A stretch of DNA of 64,000 nt from Streptomyces sp. A 4/2 (GCF_940670765.1 NZ_CALNVW010000009.1:1-64000); one strand, 5' to 3'; shown: positions 24,657 through 34,437, counted from the first letter of the stretch. Numbers and translations: made by a program. The notes: generated by a model not told the origin, from the sequence alone.

Positions 24657-26153
24657 ATGGCGGACCACGGCAGGGAGACCGCGGCCGACCCCGAGGCGGT
24701 CAAGCGCCATCGCGACCTCTACCGCATCATCAACCGCCGGAAGCACCCGCGACTGCGCCGCACCGATATCACGGTGACCGACGAAGCCGCCATCAAGCGC
24801 GCGGTCAAAGCGGCCTCTCTCGGTAATGCCATGGAGTGGTTCGATTTCGGCATCTACAGCTATCTGGCGGCCACCATCGGCCATGTCTTCTTCCCTTCGG
24901 GAAGCAGCACGGTCCAGTTGCTCTCGTCGTTCGCCACCTTCGCGGTCGCCTTCCTGATCCGCCCGGTCGGCGGCATGGTCTTCGGGCCGATGGGAGACAA
25001 GATCGGCCGCAAGAAGGTCCTCGCCATGACCATGATCATGATGGCGATCGGCACCTTCGCGATCGGGATCCTCCCCTCGTACGCGGCGATCGGATTCTGG
25101 TCCCCGGTCCTGCTGATCTTCTTCCGCCTGGTGCAGGGGTTCTCCACCGGCGGCGAGTACGGCGGCGCCTCCACCTTCATCGCGGAGTACGCACCCGACA
25201 AGCGCCGCGGCTACTTCGGCAGCTTCCTGGAGTTCGGCACGCTGGCCGGGTACGTCGGCGCGGCGGGTCTGGTCACGCTGATGACCGCGCTCCTCGGCCA
25301 CGACGGGATGAACAGCTGGGGCTGGCGCATCCCGTTCCTGGTCGCGGGCCCGCTGGGCCTGGTCGGTCTCTATCTGCGGCTGCGGCTGGACGAGACCCCG
25401 GCCTTCCAGCGACTGGAGGGCGAGAGCGTCCACGCGGGCGAGGCGGCCGACGGGGTGGAGACCTCCGCGAAGGGCGACCTCCGCAAGATCTTCCGCGACT
25501 ACTGGCCGTCGCTGATCCTGTGCATCGCGCTGGTCGGCGCGTACAACATCACGGACTACATGCTGCTGTCGTACATGCCGACGTACCTCACGGACGAACT
25601 GCACTACGGCGAGACGCACGGCCTGCTGATCCTGCTGGGTGTCATGGTCTGCCTGATGCTGATCATCAACCAGGTCGGCAAGCTCAGTGACCGCTTCGGC
25701 CGGAAGCCCCTGCTCATGACCGGCATGCTCGGCTTCTTCTTCCTGTCGCTCCCGGCATTCCTGCTGATCCGCCAGGGCTCCGTCCCGGCGATCGTGGCGG
25801 GCATGCTGATGCTCGGCCTCTCGCTGGTCTGCCTGCTGGGGACGATGTCGGCGGCACTGCCCGCCCTGTTCCCGACCCACGTGCGGTACGGCTCGCTGTC
25901 GGTCGGCTACAACCTCTCGGCGTCCCTGTTCGGCGGTACGACCCCCCTGGTGATCACCGCCCTGATCAGCCTGACCGGATCCAAGCTGGTGCCCGCCTAC
26001 TACGCGATGGTGGCGGCCCTGGTGGGGGTGGTCGCGGTGCTGTGCATGAAGGAGACCGCCCAGCAGCCGCTGGAGGGCTCCCCGCCGTCGGTGGAGACGA
26101 AGGAGGAGGCGGCGGAGATCGTGGAGTCCCAGACACCGGATCCGCGCTTCTGA
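24657..26153 (+). CDS. MFS metabolite:proton symporter (ProP-like)
   Basis: 498 aa with 12 membrane segments. KAASLGNAMEWFDFGIYSYL, RPVGGMVFGPMGDKIGRKK (loop 2-3 motif), RLVQGFSTGGEYGGAS and SDRFGRKPLL are hallmarks of the metabolite:H+ symporter family with ProP, KgtP and ShiA. The substrate, perhaps proline/betaine or a dicarboxylate, cannot be set from sequence. Start ATG 24657 with AGAGAGGA upstream; an upstream in-frame ATG overlaps the bcp terminator and is rejected. Confidence 0.9.
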   Translation: MADHGRETAADPEAVKRHRDLYRIINRRKHPRLRRTDITVTDEAAIKRAVKAASLGNAMEWFDFGIYSYLAATIGHVFFPSGSSTVQLLSSFATFAVAFLIRPVGGMVFGPMGDKIGRKKVLAMTMIMMAIGTFAIGILPSYAAIGFWSPVLLIFFRLVQGFSTGGEYGGASTFIAEYAPDKRRGYFGSFLEFGTLAGYVGAAGLVTLMTALLGHDGMNSWGWRIPFLVAGPLGLVGLYLRLRLDETPAFQRLEGESVHAGEAADGVETSAKGDLRKIFRDYWPSLILCIALVGAYNITDYMLLSYMPTYLTDELHYGETHGLLILLGVMVCLMLIINQVGKLSDRFGRKPLLMTGMLGFFFLSLPAFLLIRQGSVPAIVAGMLMLGLSLVCLLGTMSAALPALFPTHVRYGSLSVGYNLSASLFGGTTPLVITALISLTGSKLVPAYYAMVAALVGVVAVLCMKETAQQPLEGSPPSVETKEEAAEIVESQTPDPRF

Positions 26154-26209
26154 ACCCGGCCCCACCCGCGACTCCCCTCCCGGCCCCCTCCCACGGCCCC
26201 CTCCCGCAC

Positions 26210-26244
26210 CGGCCCGTACCGCCGCCGCCACCCGGTACGGGCCG
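26210..26244 (+). terminator. Hairpin after the ProP-like gene
   Basis: An 11-bp perfect stem (CGGCCCGTACC/GGTACGGGCCG) with a 13-nt loop, about 57 bp past the stop codon. Confidence 0.75.
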
Positions 26245-26329
26245 CTCCGCTTTCCGGACGTGACGGTCCGATCAGCGGATCGTTACTCCGTACGAGGTCG
26301 CGAACGCGCGACCGGGACGGAGTGGAACC

Positions 26330-26956
26330 GTGCCGACGAGGTACACCCGCGAGCTGCTGGAGGAGGCAGCTCGCGAGACAAGCAACTGGGACGACGCGGT
26401 GCGCTGGTGCGGGGGCACAGCGACACCGGGCAGCCGACGTTATCTGCGGAGAAAAATGACCGAGGCCGGTGTGAACACATGCCACTTCCCGGACCGGTGG
26501 GTGCGACACACCGAGGAGAAGCTCCGCGTTGCGGTCGCTGCCTCGAAGAGCATCCGGGAAGTTCTCTGCCATCTGGGCATCAACCCGGTCGGCGGGAACC
26601 ACACCCACATCGGCCGTCGCATCAAGTCGTACGGAATCGACATCTCGCACTTCACCGAACGCCGGAGCGGAGGTCCTCAGCGCTCGCGGGTCCAGATCCT
26701 GACGGTCCGGTCTCGCGACGAAGGCAGAGTCCCCGGTGAACGCCTGCGCCGCGAGTTGTTGCGGATGGGGATAACGGAGCGTTGCGCCGCGTGCGGGACC
26801 GGCCCGGAATGGAACAACCGGCCTCTCCGCCTCGAAGTCGACCACATCAACGGCGAATGGTGGAACAACGCTCCCGAGAACCTGCGGCTCATGTGTCCCA
26901 ACTGCCATGCGGTTACGGACACTTATCGCGGACGCAGGCGGCGAGCAGCGGCATGA
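26330..26956 (+). CDS. HNH endonuclease with two N-terminal HTH-like modules
   Basis: 208 aa. Two modules of about 49 residues open the protein (residues 5-53 and 60-108); each begins with a helix such as YTRELLEEAARET and ends GVNTCHF or YGIDISHF. A basic linker leads to a C-terminal zinc HNH nuclease: CAACG, then LRLEVDHINGEWWNNAPENL and LMCPNCH. The Cys pairs and His of the fold are complete. GTG start. The stop overlaps the next gene's ATG (ATGA), so the two HNH genes are translationally coupled. Confidence 0.82.
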   Translation: MPTRYTRELLEEAARETSNWDDAVRWCGGTATPGSRRYLRRKMTEAGVNTCHFPDRWVRHTEEKLRVAVAASKSIREVLCHLGINPVGGNHTHIGRRIKSYGIDISHFTERRSGGPQRSRVQILTVRSRDEGRVPGERLRRELLRMGITERCAACGTGPEWNNRPLRLEVDHINGEWWNNAPENLRLMCPNCHAVTDTYRGRRRRAAA

Positions 26957-27819
26957 GCACAGCGAGGTATCCCCGTGATCTGCTGGCCAGGACCGCGGCC
27001 GTCTCCACGAGCCTCGTGGACCTGATGCGCCGGTTGAACTCCCCCATGGGCGCACGCACCTTGCGTTATCTGCGCCTCAGACTGGAGCACTACGGCATCG
27101 ACACATCGCACTTCGCCGACGAGCCGCTCCCGGTACGCGAAAGACGCAGCTACTCGCGGCAACTGCTCGAAGACGCGGCCGCCCACTCGTACAGCATCCG
27201 GGAAATGATGGAGTACCTGGGCTATCCGCCGAGCGACTGCCCGTACGGACTCATCAGCACCAAACTCGAACGCTTCGGCATCGACACATCGCACTTCCTC
27301 AGTGGACGCAAGCACGGCCCGTCCGTACTTCCCCGTGAGCCACTCGCCACAGTGGTCGCCCGGTCCGTCAGCCTGGCCGGCGTTCTCAAGGAGCTCGGGC
27401 AGGAGAACTCGGGTGCTGCCAGGGCCCGTGTCAGCAGAAGCCTTGCCGCCCACGGGATCTCCACCGAGCACTTCACCGGCCAGGGACACGCCGGTGGCAA
27501 AGTCTCACCCCTCCGGGGATCCGCCGACGAAATCCTGCGGCAACGAGCCCCTGGTTCGCCCCGGACGAGAACCGTGAAACTGCGGCGCGCGCTCGACGAC
27601 TTGGACGTCCCGCACATCTGCGCCGAGTGCGGCATCGGTGACACCTGGCAGGGCAGACGACTGGTGCTGGAGATCGACCACATCAACGGCGACCGGCTGG
27701 ACGACCGTCGCGAGAACCTCAGGTACCTGTGTCCGTCATGTCACAGTCAAACGGGTACGTTCGCCGGCCGCGGACCACGGGACGCGACCACTTGGCACCT
27801 ACGCCACGGGGCACAGTAA
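26953..27819 (+). CDS. HNH endonuclease with three N-terminal HTH-like modules
   Basis: 288 aa paralogue of the preceding protein. It has three modules (YPRDLLARTAAVST, YSRQLLEDAAAHSYS and LPREPLATVVARSVS, each ending GIDTSHF or GISTEHF) before the nuclease domain CAECG, LVLEIDHINGDRLDDRRENL, LCPSCH. It ends 9 bp before a tRNA-like gene whose promoter lies inside its 3' end. The repeated modules probably bind DNA and set target site length. No methylase or other restriction partner is adjacent. Confidence 0.82.
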   Translation: MSTARYPRDLLARTAAVSTSLVDLMRRLNSPMGARTLRYLRLRLEHYGIDTSHFADEPLPVRERRSYSRQLLEDAAAHSYSIREMMEYLGYPPSDCPYGLISTKLERFGIDTSHFLSGRKHGPSVLPREPLATVVARSVSLAGVLKELGQENSGAARARVSRSLAAHGISTEHFTGQGHAGGKVSPLRGSADEILRQRAPGSPRTRTVKLRRALDDLDVPHICAECGIGDTWQGRRLVLEIDHINGDRLDDRRENLRYLCPSCHSQTGTFAGRGPRDATTWHLRHGAQ

Positions 27820-27822
27820 GGT
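27792..27822 (+). promoter_or_regulatory. Promoter for the tRNA-like gene
   Basis: TTGGCA (27792-27797), a 19-bp spacer, then TAAGGT (27817-27822), which overlaps the TAA stop of the HNH gene. The -10 ends 6 nt before the first base of the tRNA, so transcription would begin at the mature 5' end. Confidence 0.5.
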
Positions 27823-27828
27823 TGACGC

Positions 27829-27904
27829 GGGTCCGTACCCCAGTCTGGCCAGAGGGCGCCGGTTTAGGTCCGGTGTGTCGTGGGTTCAAATCCCACCGGG
27901 CCTA
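27829..27904 (+). tRNA. Atypical tRNA-Leu(UAG)-like gene
   Basis: 76 nt fold as a cloverleaf. The 7-bp acceptor is GGGTCCG/CGGGCCT (two G-U pairs) with discriminator A. The D-arm has CCC/GGG pairs and loop CAGTCTGGCCAGA. The anticodon stem is GCCGG/CCGGT with loop TTTAGGT, and the T-arm GTGGG-TTCAAAT-CCCAC is perfect. Anticodon TAG, G37 and A73 point to leucine. Odd points: the variable loop is only 5 nt (bacterial tRNA-Leu has a long arm), pair 10-25 is C-G instead of G-C, and no CCA is encoded. A strong terminator follows. Confidence 0.7.
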
Positions 27905-27914
27905 CGGGTGAATC

Positions 27915-27949
27915 CAGTGAACCCCCTTCGATTCGAAGGGGGTTCACTG
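27915..27949. terminator. Bidirectional terminator between the tRNA and rdgB
   Basis: A perfect 17-bp inverted repeat (CAGTGAACCCCCTTCGA arm, 27915-27931 and 27933-27949). It serves the tRNA on plus and rdgB on minus. Confidence 0.88.
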
Positions 27950-27970
27950 TTGAAGGCTTACGGTGCGAAC

Positions 27971-28573
27971 TCAGCCCAACAGCTCCCGCACCACCGGCAC
28001 CAACGCCCGGAACGCCTCCCCCCGGTGGCTGATCGCGTTCTTCTCCCCCGCGGTCAGTTCCGCGCAGGTTCGCGTCTCGCCCGCCGGCTGGAGGATCGGG
28101 TCGTAGCCGAAGCCGCCCGATCCGGCCGGGACGTGGCGGAGGGTGCCCAGCAGGCGGCCCTCGACCACCCGTTCCGTACCGTCCGGGAGGGCCAGCGCCG
28201 CCGCGCACGCGAAGTGGGCGCCGCGGTTCGGGGCTTCGATGTCCGACAGCTGAGCCAGCAGCAGACGGAGGTTCGCCGCGTCGTCGCCGTGGGTGCCGGC
28301 CCAGCGGGCCGAGAAGATGCCGGGGGCGCCGTTCAGTACGTCGACGCAGAGGCCCGAGTCGTCGGCGACCGCCGGGAGGCCGGTGGCCCGCGCCATGGCG
28401 TGGGCCTTCAGCAGGGCGTTCTCGGCGAAGGTGATCCCCGTTTCCTTGACGTCCGGGACTTCGGGGTACGCATCGGTGCCGACCAGTTCGTGGGGCAGGC
28501 CCGCGTCGGTGAGGATCGCTTCGAGCTCGGTGATTTTCCCGGCGTTGCGGGTGGCGAGGATCAGACGGGTCAT
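27971..28573 (-). CDS. rdgB: RdgB/HAM1 non-canonical purine NTP pyrophosphatase
   Basis: 200 aa. LILATRNAGKITEL, ETGITFAENALLKAHA, VADDSGLCVDVLNGAPGIFSARWAG and GFGYDPIL are the family signatures. It hydrolyses ITP, dITP and XTP to monophosphates, keeping deaminated bases out of nucleic acids. It follows rph on the same strand, but a hairpin lies between; GATACT 6 nt before the ATG suggests its own leaderless start. Confidence 0.95.
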   Translation of the reverse strand: MTRLILATRNAGKITELEAILTDAGLPHELVGTDAYPEVPDVKETGITFAENALLKAHAMARATGLPAVADDSGLCVDVLNGAPGIFSARWAGTHGDDAANLRLLLAQLSDIEAPNRGAHFACAAALALPDGTERVVEGRLLGTLRHVPAGSGGFGYDPILQPAGETRTCAELTAGEKNAISHRGEAFRALVPVVRELLG

Positions 28574-28653
28574 GGGTCCAGTATCGGGCCCGCCGGGATC
28601 AGCCGGGTGCCTCGGCAGGCGCCGGGCGCCCGCCGGTGTTGCGTGTGATGCGG

Positions 28654-28683
28654 ACGGGCGCACGGTTCGACCCGTGCGCCCGT
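28654..28683 (-). terminator. Hairpin between rph and rdgB
   Basis: A perfect 12-bp stem (ACGGGCGCACGG arm at 28654-28665, partner 28672-28683) with a 6-nt loop, downstream of rph. Confidence 0.7.
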
Positions 28684-28802
28684 GCCGTACGGACGCACGG
28701 GGCGCCGCGGTGGGTTGCTTCGGCTCCGCCTGCCGGGAGTTCCGGTCCTGGCTGCCGAGAGCCGCGGCGCGAAGCCCCGGTTCGGCCGCCGGGGCCTCGG
28801 TT

Positions 28803-29528
28803 CTACTTGCCGAGCGCTTCGACCTGGAGCGCCGTGAGGTCCGCGCAGCCGGCGGTGGCCAGGTCGAGCAGGGCGTTGAGCTCCTTGCGGTCGAAGGGCT
28901 CGGCCTCGGCGGTGCCCTGGACCTCCACGAAACGGCCGTCGCCGGTGCAGACGACGTTCATGTCGGTCTCGGCGCGCACGTCCTCCACGTAGCAGAGGTC
29001 GAGCAGCGGTGCGCCGTCGACGATGCCGACGCTGACCGCGGAGACGGTGTCGGTGAGGGGCTTGCGGCCCGACTTGATGAGCTTCTTGGACTGGGCCCAG
29101 GTGACCGCGTCGGCGAGGGCGACGTACGCGCCGGTGATCGCGGCCGTACGGGTGCCGCCGTCGGCCTGGAGGACATCGCAGTCCAGCACGATCGTGTTCT
29201 CGCCGAGCGCCTTGTAGTCGATGACCGCGCGCAGCGAACGGCCGATCAGCCGGGAGATCTCGTGCGTACGGCCGCCGATCTTGCCGCGTACGGACTCACG
29301 GTCGCCGCGGGTGTTGGTGGAGCGCGGGAGCATCGAGTACTCGGCGGTGACCCAGCCCTCCCCGCTGCCCTTGCGCCAGCGCGGGACTCCTTCGGTGAAG
29401 GAGGCGGTGCAGAAGACTTTGGTGTCGCCGAAGGAGATGAGGACAGAGCCCTCTGCGTGCTTGCTCCAGGCGCGCTCAATGGTGACCGGGCGGAGCGCTT
29501 CGGGGGTGCGGCCGTCGATACGAGACAT
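28803..29528 (-). CDS. rph: Ribonuclease PH
   Basis: 241 aa phosphorolytic 3'-5' exoribonuclease trimming tRNA precursors. [38 protein letters not shown] and [20 protein letters not shown] are diagnostic. Normal family length (about 240). TAGGCT (29541-29536) sits 7 nt before the ATG, indicating leaderless transcription. Confidence 0.96.
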   Translation of the reverse strand: MSRIDGRTPEALRPVTIERAWSKHAEGSVLISFGDTKVFCTASFTEGVPRWRKGSGEGWVTAEYSMLPRSTNTRGDRESVRGKIGGRTHEISRLIGRSLRAVIDYKALGENTIVLDCDVLQADGGTRTAAITGAYVALADAVTWAQSKKLIKSGRKPLTDTVSAVSVGIVDGAPLLDLCYVEDVRAETDMNVVCTGDGRFVEVQGTAEAEPFDRKELNALLDLATAGCADLTALQVEALGK

Positions 29529-29690
29529 GGGGCCGAGCCTATCGGCCGCGGTGGGGAGGGGTGCCGGGCGGCTGCGGACGGGCCGGTCCGGGACGCCTTT
29601 CGGTGCCCCGAACGGGCCCTTCCCGTGTCGGTGATCCGCCGGGCGGGTCAGTCGCCCGGCGGCCCGGTGGTTCCGCGGCTCACACGCGGC

Positions 29691-29924
29691 TCACATCATG
29701 TCTTCGATGTCGGCCGCGATCGGGTCGGCGTCGGTGCCGACCACGACCTGGACCGAGGTCCCCATCTTGACCACCCCGTGGGCGCCCGCGGCCTTGAGCG
29801 CGGCCTCGTCGACCAGGGAGGGGTCCGCCACCTCGGTGCGCAGCCGGGTGATGCAGCCCTCGATCTCTTCGATGTTGTCGAGTCCGCCGAGCCCGGCGAC
29901 GATCTTCTCAGCCTTGGTGGCCAT
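29691..29924 (-). CDS. nagF: PTS EIIB component (GlcNAc/glucose family)
   Basis: 77 aa. LGGLDNIEEIEGCITRLRTEV contains the phosphorylated Cys in the conserved C-[IT]-TRLR motif of glucose-family EIIB. It passes phosphate from EIIA to the sugar held by EIIC. The EIIC gene starts 316 bp away on the other strand. By homology and position it corresponds to nagF of the N-acetylglucosamine system in S. coelicolor. Confidence 0.88.
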   Translation of the reverse strand: MATKAEKIVAGLGGLDNIEEIEGCITRLRTEVADPSLVDEAALKAAGAHGVVKMGTSVQVVVGTDADPIAADIEDMM

Positions 29925-30240
29925 GTCCGACTCCTGAATGTCTCTTCGTGTGAATGTCTCTTCGCGAGGCGCCCGTTCGCGAGGTGTCCGTTCGCGACAC
30001 GTCTCTTCGCGATCCGGCGAGCCTGTGAACCGGCAACCCGGCGATCCGGCGATTCGCCGCTCTGTCCGTTTGGTTACGGTAACGCACGTTTGGACCAGTT
30101 ATACGAGCGTGAAACGGCACCGGATCGCAAGCTGACGATCACGGGTGCCGCGCCCGGGGCTCGGCGCCGGCGCACGCCGTGCCGGGGGCCCGCCTCCGTG
30201 CGGCGGATCGCCCGACAGGCCGACGCCAGGAGGACGCCGA
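29925..30240. promoter_or_regulatory. Divergent nagF-nagE2 control region
   Basis: 316 bp without a gene. On the nagF side are direct repeats of GAATGTCTCTTCG (29936 and 29951 areas) and related TCGCGA blocks. GCACGTTTGGACCAGT (30084-30099) matches the right half of the DasR consensus (11 of 16 overall), a weak candidate operator. GGTTACGGTAACG just before it is a short palindrome. AGGAGG with a 6-nt spacer precedes the nagE2 start. Confidence 0.5.
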
Positions 30241-31503
30241 ATGAGCACCAGCAGCGCGGCCGTGCCACAGAACGTGCCGGCGAAGAAGTGGTGGAACGGC
30301 CTGTTCCAGGGGCTCCAGAAGGTCGGACGCAGCCTTCAGCTACCGGTCGCCGTACTGCCCGCCGCAGGTCTGCTCGTCAGTCTCGGCAACCTCTTCTCCG
30401 CCTACCTGCACGGCGCCTTCTGGGACAAGACCTCCAAGGTCTTCCTGGCCGGGGGCAACGCGATCCTCGACGGGGCCTTCGGGCTGCCCCTGCTCTTCTG
30501 CATCGGCGTGGCGATCGGCTTCGCCAAGAAGGCGGACGGCTCGACGGCCCTCGCCGCGGTCGTCGGCTTCCTCGTCTACCACGGGGTCCTGGGCGCCTTC
30601 CCGATCGGCGGCAGCGTCACCAAGGCGCTCCCCAACGGCACCCCACAGAACCCCGGGGTGCTCGGCGGCATCCTCATCGGGCTGCTGACCGCGATCGTCT
30701 GGCAGCGGTTCCACCGCACCCGGCTGGTCGACTGGCTCGGCTTCTTCAACGGCCGGCGGCTCGTCCCGATCCTGATGGCCTTCATCTGTGTCGTGCTCGG
30801 GGTGGCGTTCGGGCTGCTGTGGCAGCCGGTCGGTGACGCGCTGACCTGGTTCGCGAAGCATCTGATCGACCTGGGCGCCTGGGGCTCGGCGATCTTCGGT
30901 GTCGCCAACCGGCTGCTCATCCCGATCGGTATGCACCAGTTCCTGAACACCTTCTTCTGGTTCCAGGCAGGCAGTTACACCAAGCCGGACGGGACCGGGG
31001 TGCAGGGTGACCTGACCCGTTTCTTCGCGGGCGACCCGAGTGCCGGCCAGTTCATGTCGGGGTTCTTCCCGATCATGATGTTCGGCCTGCCCGCCGCGGC
31101 GCTGGCCATCGCGCACTGCGCCCGGCCGGAGCGCCGCAAGCAGGTGACGGGCCTGATGATCTCGGTGGCCCTGACGTCGTTCGTCACCGGGGTGACCGAG
31201 CCGCTGGAGTTCTCGTTCATGTTCGCGGCGCCGCTGCTGTACGGCCTGCACGCGCTGCTGACCGGTGCCTCGATGGGGATCACCTGGGCCCTCGGGGTCC
31301 ATGCGGGTTTCAGCTTCTCCGCCGGGCTCATCGACTACGTCATCAACTGGCACCTCGACACGAAACCCTGGCTGATCATTCCGATCGGGCTGTGTTTCGC
31401 GGTCGTGTACTACGTGGTCTTCCGCTTCGTCATCACCAAGTTCAACGTGATGACGCCGGGGCGCGAACCGGACGACGACGTCGACGACGTGACGAAGGCG
31501 TAG
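30241..31503 (+). CDS. nagE2: PTS EIIC permease, GlcNAc type
   Basis: 420 aa membrane permease of the glucose/GlcNAc PTS family. LQLPVAVLPAAGLLVSLGN, FLAGGNAILDGAFGLPLLF, the motif LLIPIGMHQFLNTFFWF and GVTEPLEFSFMFAAPLLYG (the GITEPIE signature, here GVTEPLE) are present. It transports and phosphorylates the sugar with the EIIB at 29691-29924. Only one EIIC is here, whereas S. coelicolor has two in tandem. Confidence 0.9.
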   Translation: MSTSSAAVPQNVPAKKWWNGLFQGLQKVGRSLQLPVAVLPAAGLLVSLGNLFSAYLHGAFWDKTSKVFLAGGNAILDGAFGLPLLFCIGVAIGFAKKADGSTALAAVVGFLVYHGVLGAFPIGGSVTKALPNGTPQNPGVLGGILIGLLTAIVWQRFHRTRLVDWLGFFNGRRLVPILMAFICVVLGVAFGLLWQPVGDALTWFAKHLIDLGAWGSAIFGVANRLLIPIGMHQFLNTFFWFQAGSYTKPDGTGVQGDLTRFFAGDPSAGQFMSGFFPIMMFGLPAAALAIAHCARPERRKQVTGLMISVALTSFVTGVTEPLEFSFMFAAPLLYGLHALLTGASMGITWALGVHAGFSFSAGLIDYVINWHLDTKPWLIIPIGLCFAVVYYVVFRFVITKFNVMTPGREPDDDVDDVTKA

Positions 31504-31532
31504 CCCCCGGCGGACCGACGGGGGGCGGAGGC

Positions 31533-32285
31533 TCAGATCTCGTACACCGCGCCGGGCCGGGCCAGTTCCACCGGCCCGTCGTACACCGCCCGCGCGTCCG
31601 CCAGGTTGCGCTTGCCGTCCGTCCACGGCGGGATGTGGGTGAGCACCATGCGGCCCACCCCGGCGCGCGCCGCGTGGGCGCCGGCCTCGCGGCCGTTGAG
31701 GTGGAGGTCGGCGACGTCCTCCTTGCCGTGGGTGAAGGACGCCTCGCAGAGGAACAGGTCCGTGCCGGTCGCCAGGTCGTGCAGGGAGTCGCAGACGCCG
31801 GTGTCCCCGGAGTACGTGAGCGAGGAGCCGCCGTGCTCGATGCGGATGGCGTACGACTCGACCGGGTGGCAGACCTCCTCCGTGCGTACGGAGAACGGTC
31901 CGATGTCGAACGACGCCGGTTTCAGGTCGTGGAAGTCGAAGACCTCGCCCATCGAGGAGGACGACGGCGTGTCCGCGTACGCCGTGGTCAGCCGCTCGGC
32001 CGCGCCCTCGGGCGCGTACACCGGGATCGCGGGGCAGCGTCCGCCGTCGTGCCGGTAGTAGCGCGCGACGAAATACGCGCACATGTCGATGCAGTGGTCC
32101 GAGTGGAGATGGCTGAGGAAGACGGCGTCGAGGTCGTAGAGACCGCAGTAGTGCTGCAGTTCACCCAGGGCGCCGTTGCCCATGTCGAGGAGCAGCCGGA
32201 AGCCGTCGGCCTCTACTAGGTAGCTCGAACAGGCCGATTCCGCGGAGGGGAACGACCCCGAGCAGCCGACGACGGTGAGCTTCAT
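31533..32285 (-). CDS. Metallo-beta-lactamase fold hydrolase
   Basis: 250 aa. SHLHSDHCIDM is the HxHxDH zinc motif, with YSGDTGVCDSL and LTHIPPW supplying the later ligands (Asp and His). The SFPSAESACSSYLVE N-terminus groups it with the RNase Z-like/PhnP-like branch. The substrate may be a cyclic nucleotide or RNA end, but sequence cannot decide. It converges on nagE2 with a 29-bp gap. Confidence 0.88.
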   Translation of the reverse strand: MKLTVVGCSGSFPSAESACSSYLVEADGFRLLLDMGNGALGELQHYCGLYDLDAVFLSHLHSDHCIDMCAYFVARYYRHDGGRCPAIPVYAPEGAAERLTTAYADTPSSSSMGEVFDFHDLKPASFDIGPFSVRTEEVCHPVESYAIRIEHGGSSLTYSGDTGVCDSLHDLATGTDLFLCEASFTHGKEDVADLHLNGREAGAHAARAGVGRMVLTHIPPWTDGKRNLADARAVYDGPVELARPGAVYEI

Positions 32286-32459
32286 GGAGTCGGAACCTCC
32301 GTGGACGGGCCGGGCGACGGGGGTCGAGCGGTTTGTCGAGCCTAAGGCGCGGGAGCGGCGGTCGCTCCTCCACGGAGGGCCGTTGTGGGGGAACTCACCC
32401 GCGCTGTCACCGGTTCGGGTGGGCCGCACGGCCGTGCACGGCGCTGCGGGGCGCGCCGG

Positions 32460-32465
32460 TACGGT
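32460..32465 (+). promoter_or_regulatory. -10 box of the PemK/MazF-like gene
   Basis: TACGGT, 7 nt before ATG 32473 with no ribosome site between; a leaderless start is likely. Confidence 0.45.
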
Positions 32466-32472
32466 CGGGTGC

Positions 32473-32973
32473 ATGGATACGCGCTGGCTGCTCGCCCTGA
32501 TCGTCGTCGTACTGATCGCCCTGGTCGCCTCGGTCGTCGACGGGCGGGCCCGGGGCGGGCGCCGGTCGAACGGCCGGACGCGGCCTCCCGGCAGGCCGGG
32601 AGGTGGCCGCGGTCCCGGGCGCCGGACGGAGCGGCCCTCGGACCGGGGGCGTGCGCCGGGGCGGCTGCCGGTGGCGGGCGAGATCTGGTGGGCGTTCGTG
32701 CCGTACGAGGACGGGCCGGGCGGCAAGGACCGGCCCTGTCTGGTGCTGTCGGTACGGGGGAAGGCGGCCCTGGTCGCGAAGATCACCAGCAAGCACCACG
32801 AGGAGCGGCCCGGGGTGATCGCGCTGCCGCCCGGAACGGTGGGGGACGTGCAGGGCCGGGCGAGTTTCCTGGAGACGGACGAGCTGCGGGATGTGCCGGT
32901 GGCGGAATTCCGGCGGCGGGCGGGGGCCGCGGACGCGGCGCTGTGGGACCGGGTGCGGCACTTGGCGCGGTAA
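32473..32973 (+). CDS. Membrane-anchored PemK/MazF-family protein
   Basis: 166 aa. An N-terminal membrane segment (WLLALIVVVLIALVASVV) and an Arg/Gly/Pro linker precede a PemK/MazF fold: GEIWWAFVPYEDGPGGKDRPCLVLS, KITSKHHEERPGVIALP, and FLETDELRDVP. The RPCLVL strand and the loop after GEIWW match the family of mRNA interferases. No antitoxin gene is next to it. Membrane anchoring and the lack of a partner suggest a role other than a classical toxin-antitoxin pair. Confidence 0.8.
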   Translation: MDTRWLLALIVVVLIALVASVVDGRARGGRRSNGRTRPPGRPGGGRGPGRRTERPSDRGRAPGRLPVAGEIWWAFVPYEDGPGGKDRPCLVLSVRGKAALVAKITSKHHEERPGVIALPPGTVGDVQGRASFLETDELRDVPVAEFRRRAGAADAALWDRVRHLAR

Positions 32974-33041
32974 CCGGCTGAGAAGCGCGGTAACCGGCTG
33001 AGAGGCGGGGCAACCGGCTGGGCGCGGTAACCGGCTGAGGG
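32965..33041 (+). repeat. Four 17-20-bp tandem repeats across the PemK stop codon
   Basis: Units of GCGCGGTAACCGGCTGAG start at 32965, 32985, 33005 (degenerate) and 33022. The first unit supplies the last codons and the TAA stop of the PemK/MazF-like gene. Confidence 0.85.
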
Positions 33042-33061
33042 AGTTCCGCTGTCGCACTCCT

Positions 33062-33102
33062 CGGCCGCCGGGGAAGTCCGGTTCCACTCCCTCCGGCGGC
33101 CG
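33062..33102. terminator. Hairpin between pemK-like and cysM genes
   Basis: A perfect 10-bp inverted repeat CGGCCGCCGG/CCGGCGGCCG with a 21-nt loop, between convergent genes. Confidence 0.6.
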
Positions 33103-33110
33103 GGAACGAC

Positions 33111-34345
<1,235 letters not shown>

Positions 34346-34437
34346 GGCTGGGCTCCTGTCGGGTGGTGAGGCGGAGGGCGCGGCAGAGCGCGTGTGGTGC
34401 CGAAGGATGGTGCGTCGTGCGTACGCGGGGCCGCGGC

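Noticed and set aside
30084..30099. Second DasR site upstream of nagE2
   Set aside because: Only the right half matches well (11 of 16), so it is mentioned in the control region but not called as an operator.
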